Shown piece by piece: positions 36,300 through 45,014 of a DNA stretch of 64,000 bases (the stretch's first letter is position 1; each line of letters opens with the position of its first letter). This DNA comes from Schauerella fraxinea (GTDB lineage: Bacteria > Pseudomonadota > Gammaproteobacteria > Burkholderiales > Burkholderiaceae_B). The stretch is taken from the NCBI GenBank assembly GCA_030849945.1, contig JAVDKK010000002.1, forward strand, positions 620,001-684,000, in the 5' to 3' direction. The notes below the pieces were generated by a model. The model was given only the letters and a program-made list of their open reading frames with translations, did not search any database and had not been told where the DNA came from. Both the position numbers and the translations under genes were made by a program.

Positions 36300-36992
36300 C
36301 TACACCGCAAAGCGGTAGCCCACACCGATTTCGGTGAGCAGATAGACCGGCTGCGCAGGATCGGCCTCAAGCTTGTGGCGCAGATGACCCATGTAGATGC
36401 GCAGATAATGGCTGTTCTCGATTTGCGTGGGCCCCCACACCTCGCGCAGCAACTCGCGATGGGTGACCACCTTGCCGCGCCGCGCGGCGAGCACCGCCAG
36501 CAGACGATATTCGAGCGTCGTGAGATGCACGTGTTCCCCGGCGCGTGTAACGGCACGGGTCGAGAAATCCACAGCCACATCGCCGAACGTGAGCGCCGAG
36601 GCCTGGCCGGCCCCGGCGCGCGCATGCCGGCGCAACAGCACGCGCAAGCGTGCCAGCAATTCGCCGATGCCGAAGGGTTTGGCGAGATAGTCGTCGGCGC
36701 CGGCGTCGAGCGCCGCGATCTTGTCGCTCTCGGCACTGCGCGCGGAAAGCACCAGCACGGGCACCTGGGTCCAACTGCGCAACTCGGCGATCAACGTCAT
36801 GCCATCTGCATCGGGCAACCCCAGATCGACGATCACGAGATCCGGCTGGCGCGTGCCCGCTTCGATCAAGCCGCGCTTGACCGTATCGGCTTCGAACACC
36901 GCACAGCCCTCGCTTTCGAGCGCCGATCTGACGAAGCGCCGGATGCCGGGATCGTCCTCGATGACCAGAATATTGGGTTGATACTCGAACAT
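36300..36992 (-). CDS. kdpE: Response regulator KdpE
   Basis: 230 residues from ATG 36992 (MFEYQPNILVIEDDPGIRRF); the longer frame to 37130 runs into kdpD. The receiver has IEDD, the phosphoacceptor Asp in VIVDLGLPDADG, LVLSARSAES and LAKPFGIGELLARL. The winged-helix effector ends with YLLTEIGVGYRFAV. KdpE activates the kdp promoter when phosphorylated by KdpD under K+ limitation. Its gene follows kdpD by five bases and is last in the operon. A tandem OmpR-type site at 44937-44956 upstream of the operon is its likely target. Confidence 0.96.
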   Translation of the reverse strand: MFEYQPNILVIEDDPGIRRFVRSALESEGCAVFEADTVKRGLIEAGTRQPDLVIVDLGLPDADGMTLIAELRSWTQVPVLVLSARSAESDKIAALDAGADDYLAKPFGIGELLARLRVLLRRHARAGAGQASALTFGDVAVDFSTRAVTRAGEHVHLTTLEYRLLAVLAARRGKVVTHRELLREVWGPTQIENSHYLRIYMGHLRHKLEADPAQPVYLLTEIGVGYRFAV

Positions 36993-36997
36993 GACGA

Positions 36998-39868
36998 TTA
37001 CACCGCTTCCGGTTGTACCGCGGGCGCTTCGCGCAGCGGCAAGGAAAAAACAAAGCGCGCGCCGGTGGTCTGACCCGGCGTGGCGTCGACCCAGATGCGA
37101 CCGCGATGGGCGGTAACGATGGCTTCGCACACCGCCAGGCCCAAGCCCACGCCTGGCGTCGCCGATTCGCGATCGCCGCGCGCAAATTTCTCAAAAATGG
37201 ATGCGCGTGCATCGGGCGGTACGCCCGGCCCGTTGTCGGCCACGCTCACCCACACTTCCCGCCCGTGCACGGCCGCGTCAAGCCATACATCGCTGCCGGG
37301 CGGGGCGTACTTGCCGGCGTTCTCAAGCAGGTTGCACAGCACGCGATCGATCAACACCGGGTCGCACTCCACGAGCGGCACCGCCGAGAGGTCGCCCACA
37401 TGCACGGTATGCCTTGCCATCGCGTCGCGCATCGAGGCCAGGGCCGTGCCGGCCAGCTCTTCGATCGACTGCCAGTCGCGCTTGATGGGCGTTTCGCGAT
37501 CCTGCAAGCGGGCCATATCCAGCAGATTGGCAACGAGCGCGTGCATGCGACGCGCTTGATCGCGGATATCGGCCACGGTCGCAAGCGCGGGCGCGTCGAG
37601 ATCGCGACGCGTATGGAGCAGCGTTTCGGCGGTGCCGATCAGGCTGGTCAGCGGCGTGCGCAAATCGTGCGACACCGCCGCCAGCAACGCACCGCGAAGT
37701 TTTTCGGAGGCCACGCTGATCAGTGCCGCTTGCGCGACCTCGACGTAGTGCAGGCGTTCCAGCGCGATCGCGACCAAGGTGGCGTACGCTTCGATGCGGC
37801 GCCGGGCATCGGGATGATGCAGCCCGGCGGTTGCGGGGTCGTCCACGACCAGCACGCCGCGCGTGCGCATCGGTGCCTGCAACGGGAGATACAGCATTGT
37901 TTGGGTGGCGAGGGTCGCGGTGCCCGCGCCTGCTGCCTGACCATGATCGCAGACCCACTGCGCCACGGCGATATCGGGTCGCGCACCGGGCACGTCGTCG
38001 GTCTGCGCCAGACGCAGCCGATCGTCCAGCCCGAGGATGTACACCGTGCAATGCGAGCCGAATCCCGCGGCGACGAACGCCGTCACGGAACCCACGATTT
38101 GTTCGGGCACGAGTGCGGCCGACAATTCGCGCGCGAACTCGTACAGCCCGCGCGCATCGGCTTCACGCTTGACCGAGCGCTCGGCCTGCATGCGCAGCCC
38201 CGCCGTGAGTTGCCCCACCAGGATGCCCACGCCCAGCAGCACCGCGAAGGTGACCAGGTACTGCACATCCGAGACGGCGAACGACGCGATGGGTTGGACG
38301 AAAAAGAAATCGAACAGCGCCACACTGACGACCGCAGCGTAGGCTGCGGGCCCGCGTCCCAATCGCAGTCCGACGCCCACCACCGCCAGCAAAAACAGCA
38401 TGACGATATTGGTCTGGTGCAGCACCGGGAAGACCAGCGCCGACAACCCGGCCGCCAGCCCACAATAGACGGTCGCCCAAAGGTAGCCGGCGGCGGCGCG
38501 CATGCCCGTTGCCCGAACATCGGTTGCGCGAACATCGGTTGCGCGAACATCGGCGTCAGGCGCAGTGGGGACCGTACCCGCCCGGCCATCGTCTCGAGCC
38601 CAGGCCGCCTGCCTTGGCGGCTGCGCTGCCGCCAGGGCAGGCGGCGCAGCGACTCGTGCCGTGCCCGGTGCCACAGCGGCCACGCGGATGAGGTCGATGT
38701 CCGGACAGCGCGCGGCCAGTTGATCGGCCAGGCGACGCCGATGCCAGGACCAAGCGGGCGCGACGGCACCGGCCAGCAGACCCGACAACGACCAGCGCCA
38801 TCCGCGCGGCCGGCGTTGGCGACGGCCCAGCGCGACCTTGGTGATGTTGTGACGCTGGATGTATTGCGCCACGGCATCCACCAGATCCCCACCGCCCAAC
38901 GTTTCGCACCGTGCGCCCCACCCTGCGGCCATCGCCAGCACGGCTTGCAAACGATCGTGCAGCGCCGCCGGCATCGGCGACACCCGCAAGGTTTCGACCG
39001 TGACCACATGCAGATCGCATTCAAGCTGCTGGCTCAACCGATGCGCGCTGCGGACGATCGCTTCGGCATCGTCGTCGCCGCCCACGCAGGCCAATACGGC
39101 TTCGCGCGTGCGCCATACCTCGCCGATCGCCCGATCCTGCCGATAGGCTTGCATATCGTCGTCGACATGATCGGCCGTGCGGCGCAAGGCCAGCTCTCGC
39201 AGCGCGAACAGATTGCCTTTGCGAAAGAAGTTGCGCGTCGCGTGCCTGGCCTGCTCGGGCACGTACACCTTGCCCTGCTTCATGCGGCTGAGCAATTCAT
39301 CGACGGGCAGGTCCACCAGAATGACTTCATCGGCCGCATCGAAAACAGCGTCGGGCACGGTCTCCCATACCGGTACACCGGTGATGCCGCCCACCGCCTC
39401 ATTCAGACTATCGAGATGCTGCACATTGACGGTGGTCCACACATCGATGCCTGCGGCCAGCAGTTCCTGCACGTCCTGCCAACGTTTGGCGTGGCGTGAG
39501 CCAGGCGCGTTCGTATGCGCGAGTTCGTCCACCAGGATGAGCGCCGGCTTGCGGGCGAGCGCGCCATCGAGGTCGAACTCGTTCAGATCGTGGCCTCGGT
39601 ACGCAATGGCTTGGCGGGGCAGGATCGGCAAGCGATCGAGCAACGCCTGCGTATCGCGGCGCGCATGCGTTTCCGCCACGCCCACGAGCACATCGGCACC
39701 CTGCCCCAACAGCCCGAGCGCGGCCTGCAGCATGGCGTAGGTCTTGCCCACACCCGCCGACGCGCCGAAGTAGATCCGCAACTTGCCGCGGGCGGCGTCC
39801 CGCTCGGCCACGTCGAGCGCACGCAGCAATCGATCGGGGTCGGGGCGGTCGTTATCGGATAAGGCCAT
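36998..39868 (-). CDS. kdpD: Sensor kinase KdpD
   Basis: 956 residues, longer than E. coli KdpD (894) mostly in the linker before the membrane domain. The N-terminal KdpD domain has GASAGVGKT near residue 36 and LILVDELAHTNAPGSRHAKR. A USP-like domain follows, then four transmembrane helices at about residues 470-570, a GAF domain, the His box AVSHDLRTPLTSLIG, NLLENAGKYA and the ATP lid DNGPGVPP. A 15-bp tandem repeat at 38508-38552 encodes repeats of RATDV in the linker. KdpD senses K+ and osmotic state. Confidence 0.96.
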   Translation of the reverse strand: MALSDNDRPDPDRLLRALDVAERDAARGKLRIYFGASAGVGKTYAMLQAALGLLGQGADVLVGVAETHARRDTQALLDRLPILPRQAIAYRGHDLNEFDLDGALARKPALILVDELAHTNAPGSRHAKRWQDVQELLAAGIDVWTTVNVQHLDSLNEAVGGITGVPVWETVPDAVFDAADEVILVDLPVDELLSRMKQGKVYVPEQARHATRNFFRKGNLFALRELALRRTADHVDDDMQAYRQDRAIGEVWRTREAVLACVGGDDDAEAIVRSAHRLSQQLECDLHVVTVETLRVSPMPAALHDRLQAVLAMAAGWGARCETLGGGDLVDAVAQYIQRHNITKVALGRRQRRPRGWRWSLSGLLAGAVAPAWSWHRRRLADQLAARCPDIDLIRVAAVAPGTARVAAPPALAAAQPPRQAAWARDDGRAGTVPTAPDADVRATDVRATDVRATGMRAAAGYLWATVYCGLAAGLSALVFPVLHQTNIVMLFLLAVVGVGLRLGRGPAAYAAVVSVALFDFFFVQPIASFAVSDVQYLVTFAVLLGVGILVGQLTAGLRMQAERSVKREADARGLYEFARELSAALVPEQIVGSVTAFVAAGFGSHCTVYILGLDDRLRLAQTDDVPGARPDIAVAQWVCDHGQAAGAGTATLATQTMLYLPLQAPMRTRGVLVVDDPATAGLHHPDARRRIEAYATLVAIALERLHYVEVAQAALISVASEKLRGALLAAVSHDLRTPLTSLIGTAETLLHTRRDLDAPALATVADIRDQARRMHALVANLLDMARLQDRETPIKRDWQSIEELAGTALASMRDAMARHTVHVGDLSAVPLVECDPVLIDRVLCNLLENAGKYAPPGSDVWLDAAVHGREVWVSVADNGPGVPPDARASIFEKFARGDRESATPGVGLGLAVCEAIVTAHRGRIWVDATPGQTTGARFVFSLPLREAPAVQPEAV
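38508..38552. repeat. 15-bp tandem repeat (3 units) inside kdpD
   Basis: Units GTTGCCCGAACATCG, GTTGCGCGAACATCG and GTTGCGCGAACATCG follow one another at 38508-38522, 38523-38537 and 38538-38552. They are in frame (5 codons each) and lie in the Ala/Arg-rich linker before the transmembrane region. Confidence 0.8.
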
Positions 39869-39901
39869 CGGCGGCGGGTGTATTGATGAGTGAAAAAGCC
39901 A

Positions 39902-40516
39902 TTACTTGGGCGGCGCCATGCGGTCCAACGCCAGATTCAGCGTCAACACATTTACCGTGGGCTCGCCCAATATAGCCAGCAATGGCGTTTCGGTGTGCGC
40001 GGCAATGGCGTTTTGCACTTTGGTGAGCGGCAGCCCACGTGCGCGGGCCACACGGGCGGCCTGGAACTGCGCCGCCGCCGGGCTGATATGCGGATCGAGG
40101 CCACTGGCCGACGCCGCAATCAAATCGACCGGAATCGGCGCAAGATTGCCGGGGTCGGCCGCGCGCAACGCGGCCACGCGCGCTTGCACGGCCTGCGCCA
40201 GTACCGGATTGCTGGGGCCCAGATTGGACCCGCCGGACGCGGCCGCGTTGTACGCCATCGGTGCCGTGGCCGACGGCCGGGTCCAGAAATAGTCGGGCGT
40301 GCTGAACGCCTGCCCGATCAACGACGAGCCCACGACGACGCCGTTGCGCTCGATCAGCGAACCGGTGCTCTGTTGCGGGAAAGCCAGCGAGGCCACGCCG
40401 GTGGTCGCCAACGGATAAAGCAGCCCTGTCAGTACCGAGAGCGCAACGAGGCAAACCAGTGCGGGCCGGAAAATAGCGGCGCGGGGGGGTGAATCAATAG
40501 CGGTCGAGATAACCAT
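39902..40516 (-). CDS. kdpC: K+-transporting ATPase subunit KdpC
   Basis: 204 residues from ATG 40516, with GGAG upstream. A single N-terminal transmembrane helix (PALVCLVALSVLTGLLYPLA) is followed by QQSTGSLIERNGVVVGSSLI, which is family-typical. KdpC is a periplasmic-facing accessory subunit needed for high-affinity K+ uptake by KdpFABC. The gene lies between kdpB (101 bp away) and kdpD (33 bp away). Confidence 0.95.
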   Translation of the reverse strand: MVISTAIDSPPRAAIFRPALVCLVALSVLTGLLYPLATTGVASLAFPQQSTGSLIERNGVVVGSSLIGQAFSTPDYFWTRPSATAPMAYNAAASGGSNLGPSNPVLAQAVQARVAALRAADPGNLAPIPVDLIAASASGLDPHISPAAAQFQAARVARARGLPLTKVQNAIAAHTETPLLAILGEPTVNVLTLNLALDRMAPPK

Positions 40517-40617
40517 GAGGAACTCCAAAGTCGGTAAAACCCGTTTGACGCATGCGGCGCCAAACGGTGAAAACGATTAACGAACGAGATGCATGGTGGA
40601 GGACGAGCCGCCCCGCA

Positions 40618-42849
40618 TCACACCCATCCGCCGGCAACGAGAATCAGATCGATGATCTTGATGCCGGCGAACGGCACCAGCAGACCGCCCAAGCCGTACA
40701 CGAGCAGGTTGCGGCGCAGCAGCACCGCCGCGCCAAGCGGCCGATAACGCACCCCCTTCAACGCCAGCGGGATCAGCGCGACGATGATGAGCGCATTGAA
40801 GATTACGGCCGACAAGATCGCCGACGCCGGCGTGGCCAGGCCCATGATGTTGAGCAGACCCAACTGCGGATAGACCGTGATGAAAGCGGCGGGAATGATC
40901 GCGAAGTACTTGGCGATGTCGTTGGCCACGCTGAAGGTCGTCAAGGCACCGCGCGTCATCAGCATCTGCTTGCCGATCTCGACGATCTCGATGAGTTTGG
41001 TGGGATTGGAGTCCAGATCCACCATATTGCCGGCCTCTTTCGCGGCCTGCGTACCGGAGTTCATCGCCACGGCCACATCCGCCTGCGCCAAGGCAGGCGC
41101 ATCGTTGGTGCCGTCGCCCGTCATTGCCACCAGGCGGCCTTCGGCCTGATAGGTGCGAATCAATTTGAGCTTGGCTTCGGGGGTCGCTTCGGCCAGGAAA
41201 TCGTCCACCCCGGCTTCGGCTGCAATCGAGGCGGCTGTCAGGCGGTTGTCGCCCGTGATCATCACCGTTTTGATGCCCATGCGGCGCAACTCGCCAAAGC
41301 GCGCCTGGATGTCGGGCTTGACGATGTCCTTGAGTTCGATCACGCCCAGAACGCGATCGTCGTCGCTCACCATCAATGGCGTACTCCCGCGGCGCGCTAC
41401 ATCGTCGGCCGCGCGACGGCAGGCCTCGGGCACCGTTGCGCCCTGCGTGCCCACCCAGCCCTCGATCGCATCGACCGAGCCTTTACGAATGCGACGGCTG
41501 CCCACATCCACGCCACTCATCCGCGTTTGCGCGGTAAAGGCCACGAACACGGCACCGGGCGCGACGGCCACGTTACCCGCCTGATCCACGCGATCGGCGA
41601 GCATCATGATGCTGCGGCCTTCCGGCGTTTCGTCGGCTTGCGACGCCAGACGTGCGGCCTGCGCCAAGCCCTGCACGGTCACCCCGGGCGCCGGCACGAA
41701 GGTCGCGGCCTGGCGATTGCCGAAGGTAATGGTGCCGGTTTTGTCGAGCAACAGCACATCCACGTCGCCCGCGGCTTCCACGGCACGGCCCGAAGTTGCG
41801 ATCACATTCGCCTGCATCATGCGGCTCATGCCCGCCACGCCGATGGCCGACAAGAGCCCGCCGATCGTGGTGGGAATCAGGCACACCAGCAAGGCCACCA
41901 GCACCGTCACCGATACGGCTTCGCCGGCACCCGCACTCGCCACCGAGAAGATCGAGAACGGCAGGAGCGTGATCACGACCAGCAGGAACACGATCGTCAA
42001 CCCCACCAGCAAAATCGTCAGCGCGATCTCATTGGGCGTCTTCTGGCGTTTGGCCCCTTCGACCATGCCGATCATGCGGTCCAGAAAACTCTCGCCCGGA
42101 TCGGCGGCGATCTGTACGAACAGCCAATCGGAAAGCACGCGCGTGCCGCCCGTCACGGAAGAAAAATCGCCACCGGATTCGCGAATGACCGGCGCGGATT
42201 CGCCGGTGATGGCGCTTTCGTCTACGGATGCCACACCGGCCAGCACCATGCCGTCGCCCGGGATCGTGTCGCCGGCTTCCACCAGGACCACGTTGCCGCG
42301 GCGCAGGTCGCCCGAGGCGCGGGCTGCGCTGCGTTCGCGCCACGCAGCCGGCGTGGCGGCTACCGCGTCGCCGGTTTTGAAATCCTTCAGCACCCGCGCC
42401 ACCACCGTGGTGCGCAATCCGCGCAAGGCGGCCGCCTGTTGCTTGCCGCGACCTTCGGCAAGCGCCTCGGCAAAGTTGGCGAATAGCACCGTAAACCACA
42501 ACCACACCGAGATGGCGAGGATAAAGCCTGCGGGCGCGTCGGCGGTGCCGTTGAGCGCCATGATCCAGAGCACGGTCGTGAGCAGGCTGCCGATGTAGAC
42601 CACGAACATGACGGGGTTCTTGATCTGCGCTGCGGGCGAGAGTTTGCGCAGGCTATCCACCAGCGCCGGCACGAGCAAGGCACCGGACGACGGACGCACC
42701 GGTTTGACCGAAGACGAGGTCGCAGCAGACGTGGCAGCGGCGGTTTCGAGCCGATCCGACGCCGGCGCATGCGAACCCGCCGGGGTCGACGGCGCACCGG
42801 ACGCGGAAGATGAAGACACTGATGATTCGAATTTGGCCATGATGGTCAT
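40618..42849 (-). CDS. kdpB: K+-transporting P-type ATPase subunit KdpB
   Basis: 743 residues, longer than E. coli KdpB (682) because of a Ser/Ala/Pro-rich N-terminal extension of about 55 residues (SSVSSSSASGAPSTPAGSHA). The phosphorylated Asp369 lies in LLLDKTGTITFGN, the actuator motif is ITGESAP and the hinge MTGDGTNDAPAL. It hydrolyses ATP to drive K+ through KdpA. Start choice between 42849 and 42840 makes little difference. Confidence 0.96.
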   Translation of the reverse strand: MTIMAKFESSVSSSSASGAPSTPAGSHAPASDRLETAAATSAATSSSVKPVRPSSGALLVPALVDSLRKLSPAAQIKNPVMFVVYIGSLLTTVLWIMALNGTADAPAGFILAISVWLWFTVLFANFAEALAEGRGKQQAAALRGLRTTVVARVLKDFKTGDAVAATPAAWRERSAARASGDLRRGNVVLVEAGDTIPGDGMVLAGVASVDESAITGESAPVIRESGGDFSSVTGGTRVLSDWLFVQIAADPGESFLDRMIGMVEGAKRQKTPNEIALTILLVGLTIVFLLVVITLLPFSIFSVASAGAGEAVSVTVLVALLVCLIPTTIGGLLSAIGVAGMSRMMQANVIATSGRAVEAAGDVDVLLLDKTGTITFGNRQAATFVPAPGVTVQGLAQAARLASQADETPEGRSIMMLADRVDQAGNVAVAPGAVFVAFTAQTRMSGVDVGSRRIRKGSVDAIEGWVGTQGATVPEACRRAADDVARRGSTPLMVSDDDRVLGVIELKDIVKPDIQARFGELRRMGIKTVMITGDNRLTAASIAAEAGVDDFLAEATPEAKLKLIRTYQAEGRLVAMTGDGTNDAPALAQADVAVAMNSGTQAAKEAGNMVDLDSNPTKLIEIVEIGKQMLMTRGALTTFSVANDIAKYFAIIPAAFITVYPQLGLLNIMGLATPASAILSAVIFNALIIVALIPLALKGVRYRPLGAAVLLRRNLLVYGLGGLLVPFAGIKIIDLILVAGGWV

Positions 42850-42859
42850 TGCCTAGAAA

Positions 42860-44656
42860 TTAAGGTTGCAGATGTTCGGCAACGGGACCCAGCGCCAGCG
42901 CGGGCACATACGTGAGTGCGCCTACCAGCAGCACCGCACCGATCAACAACACGACAAAGAGCGGTCCGGTCGTGGGCATCGTGCCCGGCCCAGGCGCCAC
43001 GCGCGGCTTGGCGGCAAGCGAACCCGCCATGGCCAGCACCGCCACGATCACGGCGAACCGGCCGAACCACATCGCAATGCCCAACAGCACGTTGTAGAAC
43101 GGCGTGTTGGCGGACAGCCCTGCGAACGCGCTGCCGTTGTTATTGGCCGCGGACGACACGGCATACAGAATCTCGGAGAACCCATGCATGCCGGGGTTGA
43201 GAATGCCCGCCTGTCCTGCTGCGAGCGAAACGGCGAGTGCAGTGCCGCACAGCACGAGCAGCGGCGTGACGAGAATCACGATGGCGATCATCTTCATGTC
43301 GAAGGCTTCGATCTTCTTGCCCAGATACTCAGGCGTGCGCCCGATCATCAAGCCGGCGATGAACACGCCAAGAATTGCGAACGCCAACATGCCGTAGAGG
43401 CCCGAGCCCACACCGCCAAACACGACTTCGCCCAGCTGCATCAACAGCAACGGCGGCAGTCCACCCATGGCCGTCAACGAATCGTGCATGCCGTTGACTG
43501 CACCGCAAGATGCGGCTGTGGTGATGGCGACGAACAACGACGTGGCCGAGATGCCGAAGCGCGACTCCTTGCCTTCCATATTGCCCCCGGGGGCCAGAGC
43601 CGTACGCGTGGCATCCACGCCCGTTTGCGCGAGCATCGGATTGGCCTGCGATTCGAAATGCGCCGTGGCGATCGCAAACACGCAGAACAGGAGCGTCATA
43701 GCCGCCAGCACGGCAATGCCTTGCCGCCGGTTGCCGACCATCTCGCCGAAGGCAAAGCACAGCGCGGCGGGAATAGCGAAGATCGCCAGCATCTCCAGAA
43801 AGTTGGTCAATGCCGTCGGATTTTCATAGGGATGTGCCGAGTTTGCATTGAAGAAGCCGCCGCCGTTGGTGCCCAGCATCTTGATCGCTTCCTGCGAAGC
43901 GACCGGACCCATCGCGATCGTCTGCGTTTGCGTGGTCTCGGCCACCGTCGTGGGTTTACCAGCGGCGTCCAGTACCGGCGCGCCCACGGCGTCGACGACT
44001 GGCTTGTCGTAGGTTTGCGCCTGAACCGTCTGCACGTCCTGGTAGCCGGACAGATTCTGGATGACACCCTGACTGACCAGCGCCAGCGCCAGGATGAACG
44101 ACAGCGGCAGCAGCACATACAACGTGCTGCGCACGATGTCGGTCCACACGTTGCCGATCGTGTCGGCACTATGCCTCGACAATCCGCGCACCAACGCAAA
44201 CAGCACCGCGATGCCGGTGGCGGCGGACAGGAAGTTCTGTACCGTCAACCCCAGCATCTGCGTGAGATAGCTCATCGTGGCTTCGCCGCTATAGCCTTGC
44301 CAATTGGTATTGGCGACGAAACTGATCGCGGTATTGAACGCCGAATCCGGCGACACGGCTGCCATACCCGCGGGATTGAACGGCAACCCGCCCTGCAAGC
44401 GCTGCAAGACATAGAGCGCCACGGCGCCCATGGCGTTCAACGCAATCACGCCCAGGGCGTAAGCCTTCCAGCCCATCTCGGCGCCGGGATTGACGCCGGC
44501 GAGTTTGTACAGCCCCCGCTCCAACGGCTGTCCCCAGCGCGTCAACGCACAACGTTCGCCGCTCATCACAATGCGGATGTAGCGGCCCAGAAAGGGTGCG
44601 ATCGCAAAGAGCACCAGCAGGTACACCGCCAGCAGCCCGATAAATTCGGCATTCAT
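42860..44656 (-). CDS. kdpA: K+-transporting ATPase subunit KdpA
   Basis: 598 residues from ATG 44656 (MNAEFIGLLAVYLLVLFAIA); the longer frame to 44875 crosses kdpF and is not used. Ten or so helices are visible, and K+ filter segments appear as GTNGGGFFNANSAHPYENP and similar loops. The start shares one base with the kdpF stop codon (TGATG). KdpA forms the channel-like K+ pathway of the complex. Confidence 0.96.
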   Translation of the reverse strand: MNAEFIGLLAVYLLVLFAIAPFLGRYIRIVMSGERCALTRWGQPLERGLYKLAGVNPGAEMGWKAYALGVIALNAMGAVALYVLQRLQGGLPFNPAGMAAVSPDSAFNTAISFVANTNWQGYSGEATMSYLTQMLGLTVQNFLSAATGIAVLFALVRGLSRHSADTIGNVWTDIVRSTLYVLLPLSFILALALVSQGVIQNLSGYQDVQTVQAQTYDKPVVDAVGAPVLDAAGKPTTVAETTQTQTIAMGPVASQEAIKMLGTNGGGFFNANSAHPYENPTALTNFLEMLAIFAIPAALCFAFGEMVGNRRQGIAVLAAMTLLFCVFAIATAHFESQANPMLAQTGVDATRTALAPGGNMEGKESRFGISATSLFVAITTAASCGAVNGMHDSLTAMGGLPPLLLMQLGEVVFGGVGSGLYGMLAFAILGVFIAGLMIGRTPEYLGKKIEAFDMKMIAIVILVTPLLVLCGTALAVSLAAGQAGILNPGMHGFSEILYAVSSAANNNGSAFAGLSANTPFYNVLLGIAMWFGRFAVIVAVLAMAGSLAAKPRVAPGPGTMPTTGPLFVVLLIGAVLLVGALTYVPALALGPVAEHLQP

Positions 44657-44745
44657 CAGAACTTCTCCGGCTTGAAGAGCGCAACGCCCAGGTAGACCAC
44701 CAGGCAGGCCGCGACGACGGCGCTCAACCAATACAGACCGCTCAT
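44656..44745 (-). CDS. kdpF: KdpF, small subunit of the Kdp ATPase
   Basis: 29 residues (MSGLYWLSAVVAACLVVYLG then VALFKPEKF), a single transmembrane helix with the typical KdpF ending FKPEKF. It stabilises the KdpABC complex in the membrane. Its ATG overlaps the stop of the preceding small ORF (ATGA) and its own stop overlaps kdpA. Confidence 0.92.
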   Translation of the reverse strand: MSGLYWLSAVVAACLVVYLGVALFKPEKF

Positions 44746-44840
44746 GATTGCGCTCCCGAACCCAGGGTGCCGCAGAAACGCGCCAACCCCACCGTTGCGG
44801 CAACAATCGCCGCGAACGCGACGGCATAGATGACATCCAC
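44742..44840 (-). CDS. 32-codon membrane-peptide ORF upstream of kdpF
   Basis: GTG 44840 has GGAG eight bases upstream. The frame encodes M-D-V-I-Y-A-V-A then AFAAIVAATVGLARFCGTLG: one hydrophobic helix followed by a Cys and a polar tail (SGAQS). Its TGA overlaps the kdpF ATG, so it is coupled to kdpFABC. An ATG at 44836 lies in another frame and is not used. I recall short ORFs of this kind before kdpF in other betaproteobacteria but cannot confirm homology. Possible role: an extra small subunit or leader of the Kdp complex. Confidence 0.65.
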   Translation of the reverse strand: MDVIYAVAFAAIVAATVGLARFCGTLGSGAQS

Positions 44841-44936
44841 AGTGCTTCTCCTCGCGGCATACCTGCCGCAGACAACGCGGGCCGACTCGCGACTGAAATG
44901 CGCGCGATGACCCCATAGCGGAGAGCTTAGAAAAAC

Positions 44937-44977
44937 GCGCGTAAATGGCGCGTAAAGCTTCGAGGTGTGGACGTAAA
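44937..44977. promoter_or_regulatory. Tandem direct repeat, candidate KdpE box
   Basis: GCGCGTAAA occurs at 44937-44945 and 44948-44956, exactly 11 bp apart, the spacing expected for an OmpR/PhoB-family dimer on one DNA face. A third, partial copy (ACGTAAA) is at 44971-44977. The site is about 100 bp upstream of the small ORF that starts the kdp operon. Confidence 0.5.
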
Positions 44978-44984
44978 GAAGATA

Positions 44985-45010
44985 TAAAAAAAGCGCCTGG
45001 AAGGCGCTTT
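44985..45010 (-). terminator. Intrinsic terminator after the D-aminoacylase gene
   Basis: 8-bp stem AAAGCGCC / GGCGCTTT with a five-base loop, followed on the minus strand by a run of T (TTTTTTT in all). It lies just past the D-aminoacylase stop codon at 45015 and separates it from kdp. Confidence 0.85.
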
Positions 45011-45014
45011 GGCA

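Noticed and set aside
36998..39868. Long plus-strand open frame (828 codons, 37013-39499) opposite kdpD
   Set aside because: It is the antisense shadow of kdpD; it is rich in Arg, His and Gln and has no family character, while kdpD is unmistakable.
40552..44695. Large plus-strand frames opposite kdpB and kdpA
   Set aside because: Antisense shadows in GC-rich DNA; the minus-strand frames encode clear Kdp subunits.
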